64,000 nt of DNA from Amblyomma americanum (taxonomy: Eukaryota; Arthropoda; Arachnida; Ixodida; Ixodidae), in assembly GCF_052857255.1 (NCBI RefSeq), contig NC_135502.1, positions 190,777,415 to 190,841,414 on the forward strand, in the 5' to 3' direction. Below are positions 51,301 to 59,308 of the stretch, one piece after another; position 1 is the stretch's first letter; each line of letters starts with the position of its first letter. A model generated the notes under the pieces. It did no database searches. It was given only the letters and a program-made list of their open reading frames with translations, and was not told the DNA's origin. The translations under genes and the position numbers were made by a program.

Positions 51301-54300
51301 GTTACGCTGGGGGCCGTGAACAGTGGTGGATCGGTTCCACAGGTGCTGATGCCGTGTTGCTCGATGTCCCTTGCAGCGTCGTAACTGTCGATAATACAGT
51401 AATTCAGCGTTTTCAGGTCGCTGTCGTAAATGCAGGTGTTCACTCGAGCAATGCAGCCTGGTAGAACGAAGCCAAGAACCTGTACCAAAAAGACGAAATG
51501 GTTCCTCAAGATCACCTCTCTCAGGGTGCAACCACGCCCAGTTCAAAAGAACGAAGCGTGACTAGATTTATAGCAGTGCGACGTCAATGTTCCTGCAGCT
51601 GCTGATGTTACGCTGGAGGACGTGAACAGTGGTGAATCGGTTCCACACGTGCTGATGCCGTGTTGCTCTATGTTCCTTGTAGCGTCGTAACCCTTGGTAT
51701 TACAGTATTTCAGCGTTATCAGGTCGCTGTCTTAAATGCAGGTGTTCTCTCGAGCAATGCAGCCTTGTAGAAGGAAGACAAGAACCTGTACCAAAAAGAC
51801 TAAATGGTTCCATAATATCATCTCGCTCAGGGTTCAACCACGCCCAGTTCAAAAGAACGAAGCGTGACTAGATTTATAGCAGTGTGACGTCAATGTTCCA
51901 GCAGCTGCCGATGTTACGCTGGAGGACGTGAACAGTGGTGAATCGGTTCCACACGTGCTGATGCCGTGTTGCTCGATGTTCCCTGTAGCGTCGTAACTCT
52001 CCGTAATACAGTATTTCAGCGTTTTCAGTTAGCTGTCATAAATGCAGGTGTTCACTCGAGCAATGCAGCCTGGTAGAATGAAGCCAAGAACCTGAACCAA
52101 AAAGACGAAATGGTTTCTCAAAATCACCTCGCTCAGAGTGCCACCATGCCTTGTGATAAAGAACGAAACGTGACTCGATTTAAAGAAGTGTGACGTCAAT
52201 GTTCCAGCAGCTGCCGAAGTTACGCTGGGGGCCGTGAACAGTGGTGGATCGGTTCCACAGGTGCTGATGCCGTGTTGCTCGATGTCCCTTGCAGCGTCGT
52301 AACTGTCGATAATACAGTAATTCAGCGTTTTCAGGTCGCTGTCGTAAATGCAGGTGTTCACTTGAGCAATGCAGCCTGGTAGAACGAAGCCAAGAACCTG
52401 TATCAAAAAGACGAAATGGTTCCTCAAGATCACCTCTCTCAGGGTGCAACCACGCCCAGTTCAAAAGAACGAAGCGTGACTAGATTTAGAGCAGTGCGAC
52501 ATCAATGTTCCAGCAGCTGCCGATGTTACGCTGGAGGACGTGAACAGTGGTGAATCGGTTCCACACGTGCTGATGCCGTGTTGCTCTATGTTCCTTGTAG
52601 CGTCGTAACCCTTGGTATTACAGTATTTCAGCGTTATCAGGTCGCTGTCTTAAATGCAGGTGTTCTCTCGAGCAATGCAGCCTTGTAGAAGGAAGACAAG
52701 AACCTGTACCAAAAAGACTAAATGGTTCCATAATATCATCTCGCTCAGGGTTCAACCACGCCCAGTTCAAAAGAACGAAGCGTGACTAGATTTATAGCAG
52801 TGTGACGTCAATGTTCCAGCAGCTGCCGATGTTACGCTGGAGGACGTGAACAGTGGTGAATCGGTTCCACACGTGCTGATGCCGTGTTGCTCGATGTTCC
52901 CTGTAGCGTCGTAACTCTCCGTAATACAGTATTTCAGCGTTTTCAGTTAGCTGTCATAAATGCAGGTGTTCACTCTAGCAATGCAGCTTGGTAGAATGAA
53001 GCCAAGAACCTGAACCAAAAAGACGAAATGGTTTCTCAAAATCACCTCGCTCAGAGTGCCACCATGCCTTGTGCGAAAGAACGAAACGTGACTCGATTTA
53101 AAGAAGTGTGACGTCAATGTTCCAGCAGCTGCCGAAGTTACGCTGGGGGCCGTGAACAGTGGTGGATCGGTTCCACAGGTGCTGATGCCGTGTTGCTCGA
53201 TGTCCCTTGCAGCGTCGTAACTGTCGATAATACAGTAATTCAGCGTTATCAGGTCGCCGTCTTAAATGCAGGTGTTCACTCGAGCAGTGGAGCCTGGTAG
53301 AACGAAGCCAAGAACCTGAAAAAAAAGACTAAATGGTTCCTCAACATCCCCTCACTCAGGGTGCCACCATGCCCAGTGCCAAAGAACGAAGCGTGACTCG
53401 ATTTAATGGATTATGACGTCAATGTTGCAGCAGCTGCCGATGTTACTATGGGGATCTTGAACAGTGGTGGGTGGGTTCCACAGGTGCTGATACCGTGTTC
53501 CTCGATGCTCCTTGTAGCGTCGCAACTCTCGGTATTAGAGTAATTCAGCGTTTTCAGGTCGCTGTCGTAAATGCAGGTGTTCACTCGAGCAGTGCAGCCT
53601 CGTAGAACGAAGCCAAGAACCTGAACCAAAAAGACGAAATGGTTCCTCAACATCGCTTCGCTCAGAGTGCAACCATGTCCTGTGCCAAAGAACGAAACGT
53701 GACTCGATTTAAAGCAGTGTGACGTCACTGTTGCAGCAGATGCCGATGTTACGCTGGGGGCCGTGAACAGTGGTAGACCGGTTCCACAGGTGCTGATGCC
53801 GTGTTGCTCGATGTCCCTTGTAGCGTCGAAACTGTCGATATTACAGTAATTCAGCGTTTTCAGTTAGCTGTCATAAATGCAGGTGTTCACTCGAGCAATG
53901 CAGCCTGGTAGAAAGAAGCCAAGAACCTGAACCAAAAAGACGAAACGGTTCCTCCACATCACCTGGCTCAGAGTGCCAACATGCCTTGTGCCAAAGAACG
54001 ATGTGTGACTAGATTTATAGCAGTGCGGCGTCAATGTTCCAGCAGCTGCCGATGTTACGCTGGAGGACGTGAACAGTTGTGAATCGGTTCCACACGTGCT
54101 GATGCCGTGTTGCTCTATGTTCCTTGTAGCGCCGAAACCCTTGGTAATACAGTAATTCAGCGTTATCAGGTCGCTGTCTTAAATGCAGGTTTTCACTCGA
54201 GCAATGCAGCCTGGTAGAACGAAGCCAAGAACCTGAACCAAAAAGACAAAATGGTTCCTCAACATCCCCTCACTCAGGGTACCACCATGCCCAGTGCCAA

Positions 54301-54820
54301 AGAACGAAGCGTGGCTCGATTTAATGGAGTATGACGTCAATGTTGCAGCAGCTGCCGATGGTACTATGGGGATCTTGAACAGTGGTGGGTGGGTACCACA
54401 GGTGCTGATACCGTGTTCATCGATGCTCCTTGTAGCGCCGTAACTCTCGGTATTACAGTAATTCAGCGTTTTCAGGTCGCTGTCGTAAATGCAGGTGTTC
54501 ACTCGAGCAATGCAGCCTGGTAGAACGAAGCCAAGAACCAGATCCAAAAAGACGAAATGGTCCTCAACACCACCTCCTTCAGGGCTCAACCACGCCCAGT
54601 TCAAAAAAACGAAGCGTGACTAGATTTATAGTAGTGTGACGTCAATGTTCCAGCAGCTGCCGATGTTACGCTGGAGGACGTGAAGAGTGGTGAATCGGTT
54701 CCACACGTGCTGATGCCCTGTTGCTCGATGTTCCCTGTAGCGTCGTAACTCTCCGTAATACAGTATTTCAGCGTCTTCAGTTAGCTGTCGTAAATGCAGG
54801 TGTTCACTCGAGCAATGCAG
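48308..54820. repeat. A-rich domain related to the 7-monomer array
   Basis: About 21 monomers of the same kinds and in partly the same order as the 2,141-bp units at 3.5-11.5 kb. The match includes the GTTCTCTCGAGC monomers (about 48,990, 51,743 and 52,661), the ACTATGGGGATC monomers (about 49,774, 50,693, 53,444 and 54,363) and the AAAAAAAAAG monomer near 49,649. Segment 3,851-4,219 matches 51,147-51,515 at an offset of 47,296. Rearrangements have broken strict periodicity. The block ends at the retrotransposon insertion. Confidence 0.85.
50945..52780. repeat. 3-monomer (918-bp) tandem duplication
   Basis: Two direct copies, about 50,945-51,862 and 51,863-52,780, match at an offset of 918 bp. 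This is shown by the GTTCTCTCGAGC monomer at about 51,743 and 52,661 and by the A' monomer ending near 51,515 and 52,433. A third copy starts at 52,781 but diverges at about 53,070 (GTGCGAAAG in place of GTGATAAAG). Differences between the copies include GTGCATCGGTTCTACACG near 51,020 against GTGAATCGGTTCCACACG in the second. Confidence 0.8.
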
Positions 54821-55237
54821 CGGTCCGCAGCCTAATTGCTCCGTACAACTGGTTGCAGGTTGCAGGTTGCAGATTGCGCGACGGATTTCTCCTTCGCCTG
54901 GAATTCCCAAGACTGTGGGACCTGCAGTAACCTTCTTTGAACTGATCGGCTGTGGATGCACGGCATTTCGTTTCCTCAAGCAACTACCGCTGCTAGCGTC
55001 ACCAGGCTGCTATCACCGGAATGATTTGTGCCGCTCCTGTCACGCCCACTGCTCGTCACTTCGGCTGCGGTGGTGGCAGACAGCGGTTCGCAGCCTAATT
55101 GCTCCGTACAACTGGTTGCAGGTTGGTGCTTTCGCCTTTACATTTTCAGTCTAGGTCTTACCCTGCTGCCACCGCTGCCGAAAGTGTCTTGCTTTGTGCT
55201 GTGCCTTTTTGACTTGTTGGCCCGTGTTAGATAAGAC
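54821..55237 (+). promoter_or_regulatory. Retrotransposon 5' UTR with duplicated start
   Basis: This 417-bp leader contains the likely internal promoter that LINEs of this kind use. Its first 42 bp (54,821-54,862) recur with one mismatch at 55,084-55,125, an offset of 263 bp. The upstream CAG is shared by both copies, so the true start may be 54,818. Shortly after the first start a GGTTGCA unit is tandemly repeated (about 54,851-54,875). The arrangement resembles elements that acquire a second promoter-bearing 5' end. Promoter activity is inferred from position only. Confidence 0.7.
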
Positions 55238-56149
55238 ATGGCTGGCCGCGATAAAATATGTGCGGCATGTTCGAAAGCAATTCCAGCCAAAGGCCGTGTA
55301 ATGGAATGCTCTGAATGTAGCAACTTGTTCCACCTAGGAAAATGTTCTGGGGTGTCTGAGGCTGCTGCGAAGGGAAAGGCTGAGGCTTTTTTCGAGGTCT
55401 GGAAATGTGGCACATGCTATTCGTCACGCCTGAGATGGGCGGGAGGCGGCAAGGAGGGAGACGAAGTCAATATACCTGTCATTCTCAGTGCTATCCTTGC
55501 GAGACTTGAGAAACTTGAACATCTTCCAGAAAAAGTTGACAATATTGACAAGTCGATGAATATGATGTCAGAGAAATATGATGAAGTGTTAAAAACAATG
55601 GCTAGACAAGAGGCAGAGATTAATGAACTTCGAAAGCGAGTTGTTGTCCTTGAAAGTTGTAGTAACAATGAGGAAGTGAATCATCTGAAGGTCACTGTGA
55701 ACGATTTAGAGTGGAGGAGTAGACGGCAAAATTTGGTATTCCATGGCATTTCGGAGTCAGATGGTGAGAATTTGCCTGAAAAAGTGAATGATGTTGCCCA
55801 CTCAATTGAGCTTCCTGAGCTGTGCGAGGGTGATGTGAATGCCGTACACAGGCTTCCCGCGAAACAAGGCAAAGTTCCAGGTGTGCTAGTTCGTTTCACT
55901 TCCCAGAAGCTCAGAGATCAATGGTTTTTGAAAGGCAAATCACTCAGAACGTCTGGCTCTGAGGTCTCAATCGTAGAAAACCTGACTCGGTTGAACAGAA
56001 CGCTTCTCGATTCTGCAAAGAAATGGGCTGATGCGAATGCCTACAAGTATGCCTGGCACCGGAACAACAAAGTGCTTGTACGAAAGGCGCACGGGGAACT
56101 GGCACACGTGATTCGATGCGATGACGATTTGAGGAGGCTGTTGCAGTGA
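55238..56149 (+). CDS. Retrotransposon ORF1 protein (PHD finger, coiled coil, FP-like C-terminus)
   Basis: An intact 303-residue frame. Residues 8-60 hold a C4HC3 zinc-binding pattern of PHD type: C8-C11, C24-C27, H32-C36, C57-C60. Residues about 85-160 are rich in leucine and charged residues in a coiled-coil pattern, probably for trimerisation or oligomerisation. Residues about 160-235 (RRQNLVFHGI, then a VHRLP and a VLVRF segment) look like the RRM-like core of LINE ORF1 proteins. The basic C-terminal part (NRTLLDSAKKW, then YKYAWHRNNKVLVRK) resembles the C-terminal domain shared by baculovirus FP proteins and arthropod LINE ORF1 proteins. The expected role is an RNA-binding chaperone in the retrotransposition particle. 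The start is the first in-frame ATG and directly precedes the zinc finger. The stop lies 34 nt before the ORF2 ATG. Confidence 0.9.
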   Translation: MAGRDKICAACSKAIPAKGRVMECSECSNLFHLGKCSGVSEAAAKGKAEAFFEVWKCGTCYSSRLRWAGGGKEGDEVNIPVILSAILARLEKLEHLPEKVDNIDKSMNMMSEKYDEVLKTMARQEAEINELRKRVVVLESCSNNEEVNHLKVTVNDLEWRSRRQNLVFHGISESDGENLPEKVNDVAHSIELPELCEGDVNAVHRLPAKQGKVPGVLVRFTSQKLRDQWFLKGKSLRTSGSEVSIVENLTRLNRTLLDSAKKWADANAYKYAWHRNNKVLVRKAHGELAHVIRCDDDLRRLLQ

Positions 56150-56239
56150 GTCACTGCTCTTGATTGTAATTAGTTCCTTCTAGATGGGTGATACTTACCT
56201 CTCTCCGAATGATATTAATAATGAGGTTCAGGGTCAGTC

Positions 56240-56875
56240 TAACCATTTTTCAGTGCTATGTTTGAATATTCAGTCTGTTCGCGATAAACATGACATTTTA
56301 CGTGCATTCCTTGAACAGTTTAAATTCATGTTCTCTGTGGTAATGCTTACTGAGACATGGGTCAAAGACAAAGTTGATTGTCCTGAGCTGCTCAACTATC
56401 GGTCTTCCTAAGCAGAACAAGCAGAAGAGGTGGAGGCGTTTCTTTGTTTGTGCTTGATAGTGTTCAGTGTGAAAGGGTTGATGAGATTACTTCGGTTACA
56501 CCTGATTATGAGGTGCTCTCAGTTTGTAGCAATAAGAACCTCTTCACTGTTGTGTATCGCCCCCCGAATGGTTGTGTTGAGAACTTTGTTCACTATATGG
56601 AGCATGTTTTTCAACTTGCCACTGAATATAATTACACTGTATATATAGGTGGTGATTTCAATGTCGATATGCATGAAAATACACCCAGAAAGTCACGACT
56701 ATTATTACTAATGGAATCATATTGTCTTGTAAACGTTGTGGCATTACCTACACGCATAACACCCACTACGGCAACACTTCTTGATTTGCTGATTACAAAT
56801 AACGCAACAAATGTGCTCTCAACCGGGGTTATTAATTATGCTATTAGTGACCACCTGCCTGTTTACATCGTATGT
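56240..56875 (+). other. ORF2 APE-type endonuclease domain
   Basis: Motifs of the exonuclease-endonuclease-phosphatase family are present in order. LCLNIQS contains the early Asn. LTETWV holds the catalytic Glu at 56,352-56,354. IGGDFNVDM begins near 56,645, with GGT at 56,648 opening the GGDFN segment. SDHLPV at about 56,846 holds the Asp-His pair. The first frameshift (56,402-56,411) lies between the Glu motif and a conserved RRGGGV segment. This enzyme nicks target DNA to prime reverse transcription. All expected catalytic residues are visible when the frames are read in series. Confidence 0.88.
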
Positions 56876-57599
56876 AATAGTGTGCCTGTATTAAAATCAA
56901 CCTGTAAACAAACAAATGTAAAAATACAGCACATCACCCCAACCACGTTAGAAACAATTCGACACAAAATAATGAACGTCAACTGGGAACCAGTTTTTGC
57001 TGCATTGACTGCTGACATAGCGTTTAGTTGTTTTCTGAAGATATTCGCTTGTATATACCATAACAGTTTTCTGTACAAAGATGTAAAGAAACCAAGACGA
57101 GCTCGTAAACCCTGGATTACCTCGCATATTCTTCGAATGATTGCCAGGAAAAATTCCCTCTATCAGAAATTCTTACAAAGTCGTAGTCCAGAATCGTGGG
57201 CAACGTTCAAGAGGTACCGAAACAAACTGAACTTAACTTTAAGAAAAGCGAGGAATGCATATCACCTTAACATGTTCGCTGGTCTGACCGATCAAAAGAA
57301 AGTTTGGAATAGGTTGAATCGAGTCTTGAACCCTAACTCTACAAATACAATTGACAGTATTACAATGGAAGGCATTAGTTATAGTGGACTCGCACTCGCA
57401 AATAAGTTTAATAGCTATTTCAGTGGACTTGTTGATAGTGAACACAACAATATGGCATTGGATTACATTACGAATCATACAAGTAACAGTATTTTTATAA
57501 CATGTTGTGACGAAAATGAGGTGCTTAATATATATAAAGGCATGAGCAATACAAACAGTGAAGATGCTTTTGGACTGAAAATGAAACCTGTTATGTACG

Positions 57600-58560
57600 T
57601 CTTGGACATTATCTGCCCAATTTTAACTTATATTTATAACTTGTCTTTGACTACCGGCATTTTCTCTTCGGACATGAAAATAGCCAAAGTAGTTGTTCTT
57701 TATAAAGGTGGTTTGAAAAACGATCTTGGTAATTATAGACCAGTGTCTATATTGCCTATTTTTTCTAAGGGCTTGGAAAAACAATACATTTACGACTTTC
57801 CAATTTTCTTGAAAAATACAACGTGATAACTCCAAGACAGTTTGGATTTAGACCTAAGTCCTCTACTGAAATGGCTCTCTTGAAGCAAAAAGAAATATTC
57901 TTAAATAACATTGAATGTAAACAAATAACCCTTGGAATATACATAGATTTCTCCAAAGCCTTCGATAGGATACATCACGAAACTCTTCTTAAACTTTCTG
58001 AATACGGTGTCCGGAACAAAGCACTATCTCTTATCACCAGCTATTTAACTGACCGATATCAGTACGTTTCTATAGATAATAATCGCTCTACTTACAATAA
58101 AATAAAGCATGGTGTACCTCAAGGTAGTATCCTTGGTCCCTTATTATTTAATGTATATATTAATGATTTAGTACAGATTGACTCCGAAACAGAATACGTA
58201 ATTTACGCTGACGACACTACTTTATTTCTGACCGGCACCAAAGCGAATGATATAGTAGAAAAGGCTAATAGCGTGTTGGGAAAACTTAACTCATGGTCTG
58301 AAAAAAATTCCCTACTAATATACACACGGAAAACGAAGGCGATATTTTTAGAGCTAAAAATGTCAAATGGGCTGTACATACAGATTTAGTATTGGGTGGT
58401 AATATAATAGAAATAACTAATGTTGTAAAAATACTTGGCGTTCACTTCAATGAATTTATGTTATGGGACTACCACATCGAGCAAATAGAGAGTAAGCTAG
58501 CTCGCGTTGTCGGCATACTCAGAAGGTTAAAGTGCATGATACCTACTAGGACAAAACTTG
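57600..58560 (+). other. ORF2 reverse transcriptase domain
   Basis: Reverse transcriptase blocks appear in order: VVLYKGG, NYRPVSILPIFSK, then (after the second frameshift) the RQFGFRPKSST segment, motif A IYIDFSKAFDRIHH with its Asp at 57,946-57,948, motif B GVPQGSILGPLLF from 58,111, and motif C YADDT from 58,204. After the third frameshift comes the LGVHF segment typical of the LINE thumb. All three catalytic Asp residues (one in motif A, two in YADD) are present. The enzyme copies the element RNA at the nicked target. Confidence 0.92.
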
Positions 58561-59041
58561 TTATTTACCATGCCCTCTTTGACTCTCAAGTTAAATATTG
58601 TCATTTGGTTTGGGGTACAACGAAGCAAACTAATATTCAAAGGTTTTGACATTACAAAAAAATGCAGTCAGAGCAATTGCGGGTGCCACATACTTAGCAC
58701 ATACGAGTGCTCTATTTGCAAAATACCGCATTATGGATGCAAGGGTTATTCATCAGTACCGTGTAATTCAGCAGTACAAATCTCAGGTACATAGTGACAG
58801 CACATTTTTTTCTGACCTTGCGAATCTACGGGAAAATACCGCTGTTCACAACACAAGACACTACGAATATTGGTATGTACCTTGTCCACGCACAAATTAC
58901 GGTTTTCAAACACTCAGGTATGTGTTGCCATCTTTCCTTAATAGAAATGCTTTCACTAATCAATCCATTCTTTCCGTTTCATATAACGCTGTCAGAAATA
59001 TGTTCTTACAAAACAATGAATCATATCCAACGGTAAAATAA

Positions 59042-59276
59042 ACTAAGTATCCATGTGCTGTGATTAAACTATCATTTGCGTGTGTGTAACAGTGCCGAGA
59101 CTATTCTGGTGATCTGTTATGAAGATATTGTACATATTTGTTATTTCATGCATTCTCTTGTTATTGTTTTACTGCTGCCTGTCATCGCCGTGCCAAGCCG
59201 CTACGGGAGATGGGAGCTTTGTCAAACCGCGTGCGCGGCTTTTTTTCCTTTCTCCTCAGCCATTGTACATGACTGA
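59042..59276 (+). other. Retrotransposon 3' UTR with potential stem-loop
   Basis: The segment between the ORF2 stop and the poly(A) signal is 235 nt. AGCCGC (59,196-59,201) can pair with GCGGCT (59,235-59,240). A smaller hairpin, CCGC-GTGC-GCGG, sits at 59,227-59,238 and is followed by a T run, so the two foldings are alternatives. Terminal stem-loops are recognised by the reverse transcriptase in several LINE clades, so a template-recognition role is plausible but unproven. Confidence 0.6.
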
Positions 59277-59308
59277 AATAAATGAAAAATGAAATGAAAT
59301 GAAATGAA
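59277..59308 (+). other. Polyadenylation signal and (TGAAA)n-type tail
   Basis: AATAAA at 59,277-59,282 is followed by ATGAAAAATG and then repeated GAAAT units up to 59,308, where satellite resumes with GAACAAAGCC. A short-repeat tail instead of poly(A) is usual for the L2/CR1 group, where the 3' repeat takes part in priming. Confidence 0.8.

Larger units (their letters stand above)
1..54820. repeat. Main satellite array, ~306-bp monomer, head to tail
   Basis: The block is a continuous direct tandem array. The monomer can be phased on the palindrome TGACGTCA, for example at 3-10 and 309-316, with recurrent words CACTCGAGCAATGCAGCC and AACCAAAAAGACGAAATGG following at constant distances. Spacing is normally 305-306 bp, giving about 180 monomers. 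All monomers I inspected have the same orientation. Families differ by diagnostic words: A, TTCCAGCAGCTGCC with GACTAGATTTATAGCAG; A', TTCCAGCAGCTGCCGAAG with TTTAAAGAAG; B, TTGCAGCAG with TTTAAAGCAG; C, one base shorter with CGTCATGTTGC; D, ACTATGGGGATC. Families A and A' dominate about 1-11 kb and 44-55 kb, while B and C dominate about 12-43 kb. No unrelated sequence interrupts the block before 54,821. Short open frames in several phases are by-products of the repeat. A centromeric, pericentromeric or other heterochromatic location is inference. Confidence 0.98.
56184..59041 (+). pseudogene. Retrotransposon ORF2 (endonuclease-reverse transcriptase), four frameshifts
   Basis: The ORF2 reading runs through five overlapping frames: 56,184-56,411; about 56,402-57,826; about 57,781-58,389; about 58,347-58,649; and about 58,646-59,041. 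Counting one missing base at each break, the span is 2,862 nt or about 953 residues, a normal ORF2 length. Protein similarity carries smoothly across every break. All four shifts have the same sign (one base missing), and three fall in homopolymers: A-run 57,777-57,781, T-run 58,345-58,349 and T-run 58,644-58,647. I see no other in-frame stop. The copy may be mildly degenerate, or it may be intact with residual long-read consensus errors. Domains are an APE-type endonuclease, then reverse transcriptase, then a C-terminal region without a recognised domain. Confidence 0.9.
54821..59308 (+). mobile_element. Nearly full-length CR1/L2-like non-LTR retrotransposon
   Basis: A 4,488-bp insertion interrupts a satellite monomer. 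It has the full LINE layout: 5' UTR (54,821-55,237), ORF1 (55,238-56,149), ORF2 (56,184-59,041, frameshifted), 3' UTR, AATAAA, and a pentanucleotide-type tail ending at 59,308. On the left, satellite ends at GCAATGCAG; on the right it resumes at GAACAAAGCC. About 7 bp of satellite (CCTGGTA in most monomers) are missing between the two. I see no target-site duplication, and the 5' junction has GCAGC microhomology with the satellite. An APE-type endonuclease in ORF2, a PHD finger in ORF1 and a short-repeat tail rather than poly(A) fit the CR1/L2 group. The exact clade needs a phylogeny. Confidence 0.93.

Noticed and set aside
1..54820. CRISPR array
   Set aside because: Repeats are ~306 bp and contiguous, with no short repeat-spacer alternation; the gene content is eukaryotic.
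1..54820. Inverted or palindromic blocks within the array
   Set aside because: All diagnostic words inspected have one orientation throughout; no head-to-head junction was found by eye.
54626..55154. Small open frames spanning the satellite-retrotransposon junction
   Set aside because: They join satellite and 5' UTR by chance, overlap each other on both strands and have no recognisable domain.
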